DNA from: Belnapia arida
GTDB lineage: Bacteria; Pseudomonadota; Alphaproteobacteria; Acetobacterales; Acetobacteraceae
Direction: 5' to 3'
Length of the DNA: 64,000 bases
Assembly: GCF_016773205.1 (NCBI RefSeq)
Contig: NZ_JAETWB010000004.1
Coordinates: forward strand, 124,001-188,000
The first letter of the stretch is position 1. The number at the start of each line of letters is the position of its first letter. The notes beneath the pieces are model-generated. The model saw only the letters and a list, made by a program, of their open reading frames with translations, did not search any database and had not been told where the DNA came from. Of this stretch, positions 28,586 to 36,932 are shown piece by piece. The translations under genes and the position numbers were made by a program.

Positions 28586-28872
28586 AGCGGCCCCGTTCGT
28601 CCCGGCCGGCCAGGTCCATCGCGCCTTCGGATGCAAGGCATCCCCCGCATGCGGCATGGCGTCCCACAGCCGGCGCCGAATGGCGGGGGGGCCGGCCACC
28701 CTGCCTTGTCGGCCAGGTCATCGCGGCGGGTGAAGAAGCGCGGCACCGTTCCCTTGCGGGAGGCGCAGTGACGGGGCAGCAGGGTGCGGTACGGGATTGA
28801 ATCAATGGCTGAAGTCCTGCCCACTCCGCCCCCGCTTCCGCAGCGGCAGCTTTTCCGCTAACCCCGCCCGCC

Positions 28873-29829
28873 ATGCGCCACTTCCTGGATTTCGAGAAGC
28901 CGATCGCCGAGTTGGAAGGCAAGATCGAGGAGCTGCGTCGGACCTCCGATGCCGGCGGGATCGACGTTGCCGAGGAGGTCGCGCGGATGCGCGACAAGGC
29001 GCAGGCCCTGCTGAAGACCACTTATGCCAAGCTCTCGCCCTGGCAGAAGACCCTGGTCGCCCGCCACCCGGACCGGCCGAAATGCCTCGACTACATCCGT
29101 GCCCATATCGAGGAATGGACGCCGCTGGCCGGCGACCGCGCCTTCGCCGACGATGCGGCCGTTGTCGGCGGCCTCGGGCGCTTTCGCGGCCGGGCCGTGG
29201 CCGTGCTGGGCACGGAGAAGGGCAGCGACACCGAGAGCCGGGTGCTGCACAATTTCGGCATGGCCCGCCCGGAGGGCTACCGCAAGGCCCGCCGCATCAT
29301 GGAGCTCGCCAGCCGCTTCGGCCTCCCCATCCTCTCCTTCGTCGACACCGCCGGCGCCTTCCCGGGCATCGAGGCCGAGGCACGCGGCCAGGCAGAGGCC
29401 ATCGCCCGCTCCATCGAGGCGGGGCTCGAGGCGCCGGTGCCCTTTGTCGCCACCATCATCGGCGAGGGCGGCTCGGGCGGCGCCATCGCGCTGGCGGCGG
29501 CCGACCGCATCCTGATGCTGGAGCATTCGGTCTACTCGGTCATCAGTCCGGAAGGCTGCGCCAGCATCCTCTGGCGCGATGCCGCCCAGGCGCCGACCGC
29601 GGCCGAGGCTCTGAAGCTCACCGCGGAAGACCTCCGTCGCCTCAACCTGGTCGATGCCGTGGTGCCGGAGCCGATGGGTGGCGCGCACCGTGACCCGGAG
29701 GCCTCGCTCACCGCGGTCGGCGACAAGGTCTGGGAAAGCCTGGAGCCGTTGCTGGCGCTGGATGGCGCCACGCTGCGTGCCCGCCGCCGGGAGAAATTCC
29801 TGGAGATGGGCCGCAACAGCGTGGTCTAG
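28873..29829 (+). CDS. accA: Acetyl-CoA carboxylase carboxyltransferase subunit alpha
   Basis: This 318-residue protein of standard length forms, with AccD, the carboxyltransferase that makes malonyl-CoA for fatty-acid synthesis. The start MRHFLDFEKPIAELE-KIEELR is the family N terminus. Key segments include ARHPDRP, FHNFGMA-type RVLHNFGMARPEGYRKA, the oxyanion region TAGAFPGIEAEARGQAEAIA, and GEGGSGGAIAL followed by SVISPEGCASILWRD. The 287-base stretch before it contains no convincing gene. A strong hairpin follows the stop. Confidence 0.97.
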   Translation: MRHFLDFEKPIAELEGKIEELRRTSDAGGIDVAEEVARMRDKAQALLKTTYAKLSPWQKTLVARHPDRPKCLDYIRAHIEEWTPLAGDRAFADDAAVVGGLGRFRGRAVAVLGTEKGSDTESRVLHNFGMARPEGYRKARRIMELASRFGLPILSFVDTAGAFPGIEAEARGQAEAIARSIEAGLEAPVPFVATIIGEGGSGGAIALAAADRILMLEHSVYSVISPEGCASILWRDAAQAPTAAEALKLTAEDLRRLNLVDAVVPEPMGGAHRDPEASLTAVGDKVWESLEPLLALDGATLRARRREKFLEMGRNSVV

Positions 29830-29830
29830 C

Positions 29831-29866
29831 CCCGCATCCGCCTGGCTGCCGCCGGGCGGATGCGGG
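29831..29866. terminator. Hairpin terminator between convergent accA and AI-2E permease gene
   Basis: A perfect 12-bp stem (CCCGCATCCGCC / GGCGGATGCGGG) with a 12-base loop begins one base after the accA stop and ends 7 bases before the convergent stop. No T-run is seen; it is likely bidirectional. Confidence 0.7.
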
Positions 29867-29873
29867 AGAAGCT

Positions 29874-31778
29874 TCAGGCCGGCGCCGGCGCCACGCCGAT
29901 CGAGGGCGGTGCCTCTGGCCGGGGTGCCGGTGCGGTGAGCACCGGTGCCGGCGCCGTGCCGCTCGCCTCCACCGCCAGGTCCAGCGCCTCGGCCAGGTTC
30001 ATCGCCAGTTGCAGCGGCGCCGATTCGCCCTCCGCCCGCAGCGCCTTGGCGAGCACGCCGTCGCTCTCCCCTCCGCCATCCGGCGACCAGGCGAGGGCGA
30101 TGGCCGGCACGCCCGGCAGCCGCCGCCGCGCCCGGCGCAGCAGGTAGCGGGCGGTTGCGCTGCTGCTGCCGCCCTCCAGCAGGCAGAGGCAGATCAGCCG
30201 CGGCGGCGCCCCCGGCACGGCGCTCACGCCCCCGACCTGGACGCCGAAGCCGCGCCGCGCCAGCACCTGGCCGAGCATATTGGCCGCCAGCGCATCGAAG
30301 GGCCCACGTCCCGGCAGGCATAGGACCGCACCAGGCACATGCCAGGCGGCGGGGATCGGCTCCTGCGGCGTCTCGCCATCGGGCGGCACCGGGTCCTCTT
30401 CCTCCTCGAGGTCCTCGATCAGCAGCTCGACGCTGCGCAGCAGGGCATCGCGCCGCTCCGGGCGGAGGGCGCCATGCACCGCATCGGCCTGGGCAAGCCG
30501 CAGCGCCGGCAGCGCTACCGCATCGAGGTAGTCGGCGAGGGGCTTGTCCTTGAGGCAGCGCTCGGCCTGCTCGGCCAGTGCGTTGGAGTCGCCCGCCAGC
30601 GCCCGCTGGTAGAAGGTCTCCTCTGGGTCGAGCGGTGGCCGGTCGCCGAGCATCACCTCGAGGAATTCCAGCCGGTCCACATGCCGCCCGAGCACGACGA
30701 GGCAGACCGTCAGCGGCACCGCCAGCAGCAGCCCGACCGGCCCCCAAAGCCAGGTCCAGAAGGTCGCCGCGGCGATGACGGCGATCGGCGAGAGGCCGGT
30801 CGAATGGCCGAAGACCATCGGCTCGACGACCTGGCCCATCAGCATCTCGCTGATGCCGAAGAGCACCAGCACCCAGATCAGGGTTGCCCAGCCCGGATCG
30901 ACGGCGAGGGCCAGCAGCACCGGCCCGCTCACCGTGATGAACACGCCGATGAAAGGCACGAAGCGCATCAGCCCGGCGACGAAGCCCCAGAGCAGCGGGT
31001 TGGGGATGCCGATGGCCCAGAGCGCCGCGGCGATGAACAGGCCGAACAGGGCATTCATCCCGGTCTGCGCCAGGAAGAAGCGGGAGAGGCGATAGGCCGC
31101 GTCGTCCATCGCAGCCATGGTGCGGTGCAGGTCGCGGGCACCGGCCAGGCGGATCAGCCGGTCGCGCAGGTCCTCGCGGTAGAGCAGGATGAAGATGACG
31201 AGGATGACGACGATGCCGGCCGTCGCCAGCGGCCCGAGCAAGGGCTCCGCCACGCGGCGGAGCATCTCGATCGGCGTTGGGTCCGGCGTGTGGATCTCGA
31301 CCGGCATCGGCGGCCGTACCGGGTCACCCGAGACGACGGGCGCGGGGTCCTCCCGGCTGCCCATGCCATGGCCGACGGCCTGGACGGCGCCGCTCAGCCG
31401 GTCGATCCAGCCGCCCGCGCTTTGCAGGCCCGAGAGCTTCTCGCGGATGGTCGTCTGATAGCTTGGCAGGTTCTCGGCGAGCATGGTCGCCTGCCGCCCC
31501 ATCAACCCGCCGATGCCGAAGATGATAGCGCAGGCCAGCAGCACGCTGATCACGACGGCCATGGAGCGCGGCATGCGGACCCGCCGCAGCAGCCGCACCA
31601 CCGGCGCCAGGACGAAGGCGAGCAGCACGGCCAGCACCAGCGGCACCAGCAGGTCCTGGCCGAAATAGAGCACCGCGATGACGAGCAGCGCGCCTTGGAG
31701 CATCTGCAGGCCGGAAGCGGGGGTGCCTGCCGCGCTCAAGCCGCGGGGTGGCGCAGGGGCAGGTCGTGTTTCGGGCAT
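29874..31778 (-). CDS. AI-2E/PerM family permease with long C-terminal domain
   Basis: This 634-residue protein has the AI-2E family membrane part in about residues 25-375. It has paired N-terminal helices, a soluble insert with Pro-rich DPTPIEMLRR, then FLAQTGMNALFGLFIAAALW, IPNPLLWGFVAGLMRFVPFIG and MVFGHSTGLSPIAVIAAATFW. From residue 378 on there is a 257-residue cytosolic tail that standard family members (about 350) lack. Its middle (about 480-565) reads like a Rossmann-type module: GAVLCLPGRGPFDALAANML, then LICLCLLEGG. The last 30 residues are Pro/Ala-rich. The transported substrate is unknown, and the AI-2E name does not prove autoinducer export. Confidence 0.85.
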   Translation of the reverse strand: MPETRPAPAPPRGLSAAGTPASGLQMLQGALLVIAVLYFGQDLLVPLVLAVLLAFVLAPVVRLLRRVRMPRSMAVVISVLLACAIIFGIGGLMGRQATMLAENLPSYQTTIREKLSGLQSAGGWIDRLSGAVQAVGHGMGSREDPAPVVSGDPVRPPMPVEIHTPDPTPIEMLRRVAEPLLGPLATAGIVVILVIFILLYREDLRDRLIRLAGARDLHRTMAAMDDAAYRLSRFFLAQTGMNALFGLFIAAALWAIGIPNPLLWGFVAGLMRFVPFIGVFITVSGPVLLALAVDPGWATLIWVLVLFGISEMLMGQVVEPMVFGHSTGLSPIAVIAAATFWTWLWGPVGLLLAVPLTVCLVVLGRHVDRLEFLEVMLGDRPPLDPEETFYQRALAGDSNALAEQAERCLKDKPLADYLDAVALPALRLAQADAVHGALRPERRDALLRSVELLIEDLEEEEDPVPPDGETPQEPIPAAWHVPGAVLCLPGRGPFDALAANMLGQVLARRGFGVQVGGVSAVPGAPPRLICLCLLEGGSSSATARYLLRRARRRLPGVPAIALAWSPDGGGESDGVLAKALRAEGESAPLQLAMNLAEALDLAVEASGTAPAPVLTAPAPRPEAPPSIGVAPAPA

Positions 31779-31858
31779 CCGGCCTCGGTTCCGTGATCCT
31801 CGGGCCTCCGCCGGCCCGCCCGACGCGAACGCCCGTCCCGCGGTTCCGTTGCGCTGTC

Positions 31859-33037
31859 CTAGCTTTTCATCGGTGCCAATTCCCGCTCCACAACCGCCGC
31901 GAGCAGGCCCGCGCCATAGGGGATGGCGGCGTCGTTGAAGTCGTAATGCGGGTTGTGGACCTCGCAGCCGCCAGCCTCGCCCTCGCCATTGCCGACGAGG
32001 ATATAGGCGCCCGGCACCTCGGCCATCATGTAGGAGAAGTCCTCCGAGCCCATGGCCGGGATGCGGTTGCGGTCCACCGCCGCCTCGCCGACCATCGCGG
32101 CCGCGGCATCGGCGATTATCGCCGTCTGCTCCGCGCCGTTCACCACCGGCACCGTGACCTCGCGGAAGTCGAGCCGCGCTTCGGCGCCGAAGCCCTCGGC
32201 GATGCTGGTCGCGAGCGCGCGCATCCGCCGCTCGATCAATGCCATGGTCTCGGTGCGGAAGGCGCGGACGGTGCCGCGCAGCGAGACCTGGTCGGGTATG
32301 ACGTTGTAGGCCGTGCCGGCGCTGAAGCCGGTGACGCTGACGACGCCGGTGTCGTTCGGCGCCACGTTGCGGCCGATGATCGACTGATAGGCCGAGACGA
32401 TGGCGGCGCCGCAGACGACGGGGTCCACCGTGCTCTCCGGCCGTGCCCCATGCCCGCCACGGCCCTGGATCACGAGGTCGAAGAAGGCGCAGCCGGCCAT
32501 CATCGCGCCGGCGCGGATGCCGTATTGCCCGACCGGCATGCCCGGGCGGTTGTGCATCCCATAAACGGCATTGCAAGGGAAGCGGTGGAACAGCCCCTCC
32601 TCCACCATCGCCCGCGCGCCGCCCTGACCCTCCTCGGCCGGCTGGAAGATGAAGTGGACCGTGCCGTTGAAGTTGCGGGTCTCGGCGAGGTAGCGGGCGG
32701 CGCCGAGCAGCATCGTCGTGTGCCCGTCATGACCGCAGCCATGCATCTTGCCAGGAATGGTGGAGCGGTGGGCGAAGCCGTTCGCCTCCGGCATGTCGAG
32801 CGCGTCCATGTCGGCGCGCAGGCCGACTGCGCGGTCGCCGTTGCCGGCGCGTAGCACGCCGACCAGCCCGGTGCGGCCGATGCCGCGATGCACCTCGATC
32901 CCCCAGGACTCCAACCGTTCCGCCACCAGCGCGCTGGTCCGCACCTCCTCGAAGCCTGTCTCCGGATGCGCATGGAAATCCCGGCGCCAGGTCGTGAGTT
33001 CCTCCTGGTGCCGGCGGATATGCTCGATGGGATTCAC
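31859..33037 (-). CDS. M20-family metal-dependent amidohydrolase (hippurate hydrolase-like)
   Basis: This 392-residue cytoplasmic protein has the M20D pattern. Metal ligands are Cys101 and His103 in HGCGHDGHT; the catalytic Glu pair is in FQPAEEGQGG (residues 135-136). GRGGHGARPE marks the dimerisation-domain His, and GSEDFSYMM holds the last catalytic Glu. These enzymes remove N-acyl or N-aromatic groups from amino acids (hippurate, N-acetyl or indole-acetyl conjugates). It starts at a GTG with AGGAG upstream. It diverges from a methyltransferase gene and its physiological substrate is not evident. Confidence 0.9.
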   Translation of the reverse strand: MNPIEHIRRHQEELTTWRRDFHAHPETGFEEVRTSALVAERLESWGIEVHRGIGRTGLVGVLRAGNGDRAVGLRADMDALDMPEANGFAHRSTIPGKMHGCGHDGHTTMLLGAARYLAETRNFNGTVHFIFQPAEEGQGGARAMVEEGLFHRFPCNAVYGMHNRPGMPVGQYGIRAGAMMAGCAFFDLVIQGRGGHGARPESTVDPVVCGAAIVSAYQSIIGRNVAPNDTGVVSVTGFSAGTAYNVIPDQVSLRGTVRAFRTETMALIERRMRALATSIAEGFGAEARLDFREVTVPVVNGAEQTAIIADAAAAMVGEAAVDRNRIPAMGSEDFSYMMAEVPGAYILVGNGEGEAGGCEVHNPHYDFNDAAIPYGAGLLAAVVERELAPMKS

Positions 33038-33151
33038 GTGACTCTCCTGCGGTTGAGGTGGGCAAGCCCCACCGCTCTGCGCTATCCCTGTGGGCTAAGC
33101 CTGCGACAGCACTGGGTCAACAACGTGGCGACGGAACACCAGACGGAGGAT

Positions 33152-34060
33152 ATGGCGGGCCCCCGGCGCGTGCTGCCCGCGCCGCAAGGGCTCTCCCGCG
33201 GAGCGCCGGTGCCGTGGTGGGTGAAGCTCGGGGTCAAGCTCGGCCTCGCCGCCATCGGCATCCACGGCGCCCGCGCCCGGGCGGTCGGCCTGGCCCGGCC
33301 CTCCTTCGAGGCGCGTGATCCGGCCAAGCTGCTCGGCGCGCCGTCGGCCTGGGTCGGCGATGCGACGCGGCTGATGGGCCGCCGCCCGCGCACCATCCTC
33401 GAGGTCGGGCCTGGGCGGATGGTGCTGCGCGCCCCGGTGCTGGCCGGGCTCGGGCTGGACCACATCTGGTTCATCGACCCGGCCGACAGCGCCCCCACCG
33501 AGGCCGCCGCCTATCAGCAGGTTGCAGCCCTCGCGCGCAGCCAGGGCCTGCCCGTGCCTGACCTCGCCGGCTGCACCGACCGCGCCGCCGTGCTCCAGCG
33601 CTGCCATGTAACGCTGCTGCATGGCAGCCCCTCGGCCCTCGGCGCAATCCCGGACGGGGCGATCGACCTTGTTGTGAGCGAGGCGGTGCTCGAGCATGTC
33701 CGGCGCGACGAGATGGGGCCGCTGCTGGCGCAGCTCCGCCGGGTAACGGCGCCGGATGGCATCGGCCTGCATCGCATCGACTTCCAGGACCATCTCGGCG
33801 GCGGCCTGCAGCATCTACGCTTCAGCGACGCCTTCTGGAGCAGCCCGCTGGTCGGGCGGGCAGGCATCTACGTGAACCGCCTGGGCCTCTCGGCCATGGT
33901 GGGGCGCTTCCGCCGCGCCGGCTTCCTGGTGGAGGTGCCGGAGGCCATGGTTTGGCCGCGCCGCCCCCGCGGTCCCTCCCGGCCGCATCCGGAGGCGATG
34001 CGCCCCGCCGCCGACGACCTCGTCGCCCGCGCCGTGCTGGAAGTCCGGCCACGGCGTTGA
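33152..34060 (+). CDS. Putative SAM-dependent methyltransferase
   Basis: This 302-residue protein has class I methyltransferase features: TILEVGPGRMVLRAP (SAM-binding loop, about residues 87-101), a later acidic FIDPADSAPTE and an IDLVVSEAVLEHVRRDEM motif IV region. The wording resembles methyltransferases acting in surface polysaccharide or lipid modification, but the target is unknown. The start is uncertain: the ATG at 33152 has a purine-rich GGAGGA too close to it, and a GTG at 33125 in the same frame is a fair alternative. It diverges from the M20 gene. Confidence 0.65.
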   Translation: MAGPRRVLPAPQGLSRGAPVPWWVKLGVKLGLAAIGIHGARARAVGLARPSFEARDPAKLLGAPSAWVGDATRLMGRRPRTILEVGPGRMVLRAPVLAGLGLDHIWFIDPADSAPTEAAAYQQVAALARSQGLPVPDLAGCTDRAAVLQRCHVTLLHGSPSALGAIPDGAIDLVVSEAVLEHVRRDEMGPLLAQLRRVTAPDGIGLHRIDFQDHLGGGLQHLRFSDAFWSSPLVGRAGIYVNRLGLSAMVGRFRRAGFLVEVPEAMVWPRRPRGPSRPHPEAMRPAADDLVARAVLEVRPRR

Positions 34061-34196
34061 AGCGTGATTGCCGGGACGCGGGTCCGCAGGCCTTCGCTAT
34101 CCTGTGACGCCGCCGTGTACGACCGGCATGGTTGCAACCTATGGTCGCCCCTGGACCGATTGGTTATCCTGCAACCCAATCTTTTCGGAGGATGGC

Positions 34197-34832
34197 ATGT
34201 TGCGTCGCGCGGTGCTGGTCGCTGTGTTGGGGTTCATGGCCTGGGTCGGGCCCGGCCAGGCACAGTCGAGCGACCCTTCCTTCCGTGTCGTCAACAACAC
34301 GCCGAATGTGGTGAATGAGGTCTACGCTTCGCCCACCAGCGAGCGGAGCTGGGGCCAGGACCGGCTGGGCGACCAAGTGATCGCGCCCGGCGCCAACTGG
34401 ATCATCCGCATGCCGGCCGACGGCAACTGTACGTTTGACATCCGCATCGTCTACCAGGGCGGAACGGCGGAAGAGCGCCGCAACGTCAACACCTGCGCCA
34501 TGACGGACCTCGTGCTCGGCCAGCCAGGCGGGCCGGCGCCGCGCACCCAGCGCAACCAGCAGCAGGGCAGCACGCAGCAAGGCAACCCCTCCTTCAACTT
34601 AGTCAACCAGAGCGGCCGGGTAATCGAGGAATTCTACGCCTCGCCCTCCTCGCAGCAGAATTGGGGCCCGGACCGGCTGGGCGACGACGTGGTGCAGCAG
34701 GGCGCGACCTTCGCCGTCCGCCTGCCGCAGGGCGAATGCAACTATGACATCCGCGTCGTCTTCGCCGGCGGCCAATCGCAGGAGCGGCGCAACGTGAATG
34801 CCTGCTCGCTGACCAACTATACCGTCCGGTAG
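34197..34832 (+). CDS. Secreted protein of two tandem ~80-residue repeats
   Basis: This 211-residue protein has a signal peptide (MLRRAVLVAVLGFMAWVGPGQAQ region, cleavage near residue 23). Two copies of one domain follow, at 27-107 and 131-210, joined by a Gln/Gly/Thr-rich linker (about 108-130). Shared words are PSF-VN, YASP-S, W-DRLGD and ERRNVN-C. Each copy has two cysteines (78/100 and 181/203), likely one disulfide per domain. No enzyme motif is visible, so it may be a binding or structural periplasmic protein. A strong GGAG site precedes the ATG, and a palindrome (GGTTGCAACC, 34130-34139) lies upstream. Confidence 0.75.
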   Translation: MLRRAVLVAVLGFMAWVGPGQAQSSDPSFRVVNNTPNVVNEVYASPTSERSWGQDRLGDQVIAPGANWIIRMPADGNCTFDIRIVYQGGTAEERRNVNTCAMTDLVLGQPGGPAPRTQRNQQQGSTQQGNPSFNLVNQSGRVIEEFYASPSSQQNWGPDRLGDDVVQQGATFAVRLPQGECNYDIRVVFAGGQSQERRNVNACSLTNYTVR

Positions 34833-34856
34833 CGCCCGCGCCGGGGGCGGTGCCGG

Positions 34857-35933
34857 TCAGGCATTCGCCCCCGCCAGCGCCGCGATCACCGCGGCCGTCA
34901 CCTCGGCCGTGGTCGCCTTGCCGCCGAGATCCGGCGTCAGCACCTCGCCGCGGCCGGTGACCGCCTCCACCGCAGCCATCAACCGGCCCGCCGCGCGCGG
35001 CTCGCCGCAATGCTCGAGCAGCATGGCCGCCGTCCAGAAGGCGCCGAGCGGGTTGGCGATGCCCTTGCCGGTGATGTCGAAGGCCGAGCCATGGATCGGC
35101 TCGAACATCGAGGGCCGCTGCCGCGATGGGTCGATATTGCCCGTGGCCCCGATGCCGAGGGACCCGGCCAGCGCCGAGGCCAGGTCGGAGAGGATGTCGG
35201 CATGCAGGTTGGTGGCGACGACGGTGTCGACCGTCCCCGGCTTCATCACCATGCGCGCCGTCATGGCATCGACCAGCATCTTGTCGACGGTGAGCTCTGG
35301 GTACTGCGCCGTGACCTCGGCGCAGACCTCGTCCCACATCACCATGCCATGCCGCTGCGCGTTGGACTTGGTGACGACGGTGAGCAGCCGGCGCGGCCGG
35401 CTCATGGCGATCTCGCAGGCATGGCGGCAGATGCGTGCCACGCCCTCGCGGGTGAAGACGGCGACATCCATGGCGATCTCGAGCGGCAGGCCGCGATGTG
35501 CCCGGCCGCCGACGCCGGCATACTCGCCTTCCGAATTCTCGCGGACGATCACCCAGTCGATCTGGCGTCCCAGCTCCTCCCGCAGCGGCCCCTGGACGCC
35601 GGGAAGCAGGCGGGTGGGCCGCACATTGGCGTACTGGTCGAAGCCCTGGCAGATCGCCAGCCGCAGCTCCCAGAGGGTGACGTGATCCGGGATGTCCGGC
35701 GCGCCGACCGCGCCGAAGAAGATGGCGTCGAAGCCTTCGAGCTGACGGAGCCCGTCCTCCGGCATCATCCGGCTACTCGCGCGGTACATTGCGCTGCCCC
35801 AGTCGAAGCCCTGGAACTCGCAGGCGAAGCCGCCATCGGCCCGAGCGGTCGCCTCCAGCACCCGGCAGCCGGCCTCGATCACCTCGGGGCCGATGCCGTC
35901 GCCGCCGATGGCGGCAATCCTCAGGCTGCGCAT
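34857..35933 (-). CDS. Tartrate / isopropylmalate-type dehydrogenase
   Basis: This 358-residue member of the isocitrate/isopropylmalate dehydrogenase family has IAAIGGDGIGPEVIEAG at the N terminus, VRENSEGEYAGVGGR (substrate Arg and loop), DKMLVDAMTARMVMKP and NLHADILSDLASALAGSLG (metal Asp residues), and FEPIHGSAFDITGKGIANPLG. The loop composition and length fit tartrate dehydrogenase/decarboxylase or D-malate dehydrogenase better than LeuB, which usually has a longer nucleotide-specific insert. It would oxidise a 2-hydroxyacid with NAD+ and Mn2+ or Mg2+. It stands alone between convergent and same-strand genes of unrelated function. Confidence 0.83.
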   Translation of the reverse strand: MRSLRIAAIGGDGIGPEVIEAGCRVLEATARADGGFACEFQGFDWGSAMYRASSRMMPEDGLRQLEGFDAIFFGAVGAPDIPDHVTLWELRLAICQGFDQYANVRPTRLLPGVQGPLREELGRQIDWVIVRENSEGEYAGVGGRAHRGLPLEIAMDVAVFTREGVARICRHACEIAMSRPRRLLTVVTKSNAQRHGMVMWDEVCAEVTAQYPELTVDKMLVDAMTARMVMKPGTVDTVVATNLHADILSDLASALAGSLGIGATGNIDPSRQRPSMFEPIHGSAFDITGKGIANPLGAFWTAAMLLEHCGEPRAAGRLMAAVEAVTGRGEVLTPDLGGKATTAEVTAAVIAALAGANA

Positions 35934-35988
35934 GGCGAACGTTCCTCCGATTCCTCGGCCGCCATGAAGCCCGGGAGGAGGGGCCGCA

Positions 35989-36789
35989 TCAAGCCAGGAT
36001 GAAGTCGGATTTCGCCAGGTAGTGCTCGCCGCTCAGGGTGAAGCTCGCGCTGGGCCCGCCCGGCGCGCCGGTCTGGTTAAAGAACGGGACATAGACCTCG
36101 ACCACTGTCTGCCCGCCCGCGACCTTCGCCCGCACCTGCATGTGGGTGGCGTCGGTGAAGGCGCCGGAGCCAAGGAAGTCCACCGCCGGCTTGTTGTACA
36201 AGGGAGTGAGGAAGGACGTGAGATCCAGCTTGTCCTCGCCGCGGCGGAAGTCGGTCACCACGTCGCCGGTGGTGTCATAGACCGGCATCTTGGCCTGGCT
36301 GTTGGTGCTGCCGAAGCGGAAGACGTCGTACCCGGTCCCGCCGGTAAGCGTGTCGGCCCCGACGCCGCCCACAAGCACGTCATTGCCGGCCCCGCCCATC
36401 AGCAGATCGTAACCACCGCCGCCCATCAGCGTGTCGTGCCCGTCTCCGCCGTAAAGGCTGTCGCTGCCGTCGCTGTCCCGGGCCTGGGCACTCTGCCACT
36501 GATCGTTCCCGGCGATGACGCCGTAGCCGTAGATCAAGTCGTTGCCGCTGCGGCCCCAGACATGATCTTTGCCATAGCCTGAATAGACCGTGTCGTTTCC
36601 CTCGCCGCCATCGATCCAGTTGGAGTGGATGACGGGGCCGGGAAAAGGTTCCGGGAAGATCGGTGGGCGAGGTCCGTTCAGCCCGTCGCCGTAGATTAGG
36701 TCGTTACCACCCCAGCCCTGGATTCCATTTTCGCCGGCATCGCCGAGAAGGGTGTCAGCCCAGAAACCGCCGGTGATGTACGTGGACAT
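35989..36789 (-). CDS. Small RTX calcium-binding repeat protein (first copy)
   Basis: This 266-residue protein has Gly/Asp nonapeptide repeats of the hemolysin type in two blocks (about residues 10-60 and 100-170): GGEGNDTVYSG, SGNDLIYGYG, GGDGHDTLMGG and GGAGNDVLVGG. A C-terminal beta region follows, with a serralysin-like FRFG...VVTDFRRGEDKLDLTSF, and the chain ends DFILA. RTX repeats bind Ca2+ on export by type I secretion, and an uncleaved C-terminal signal is expected; DFIL fits. There is no catalytic domain and no HlyB/HlyD-type exporter nearby. The ATG at 36789 has AGGA upstream; 36834 is an alternative. Confidence 0.82.
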   Translation of the reverse strand: MSTYITGGFWADTLLGDAGENGIQGWGGNDLIYGDGLNGPRPPIFPEPFPGPVIHSNWIDGGEGNDTVYSGYGKDHVWGRSGNDLIYGYGVIAGNDQWQSAQARDSDGSDSLYGGDGHDTLMGGGGYDLLMGGAGNDVLVGGVGADTLTGGTGYDVFRFGSTNSQAKMPVYDTTGDVVTDFRRGEDKLDLTSFLTPLYNKPAVDFLGSGAFTDATHMQVRAKVAGGQTVVEVYVPFFNQTGAPGGPSASFTLSGEHYLAKSDFILA

Positions 36790-36819
36790 GACTTGATTTG
36801 TCCTATTGCGCGCTAAACT

Positions 36820-36832
36820 GAATACAATATTC
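36820..36832. promoter_or_regulatory. A+T-rich palindrome upstream of RTX gene
   Basis: GAATA-CAA-TATTC is a perfect 5-bp inverted repeat inside a clearly A+T-rich patch (about 36790-36860) between the RTX gene and the divergent FAD dehydrogenase. It is a plausible operator or promoter element; no factor can be named. Confidence 0.4.
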
Positions 36833-36932
36833 ATGCTATAGGCGAGGCGGCCCTGTCACATTGCACAAACCCGAGAGAAAGATGGGCAAGGCGGCGATTG
36901 ACCCGAGGCCCCTTCGGCACGACCTTCCCGCC

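Noticed and set aside
28582-28824. An 80-codon minus-strand frame in the xerD-accA gap
   Set aside because: Arg/Pro/Gly-rich, overlaps the end of xerD, no ribosome site and no recognisable domain; typical spurious frame in GC-rich DNA.
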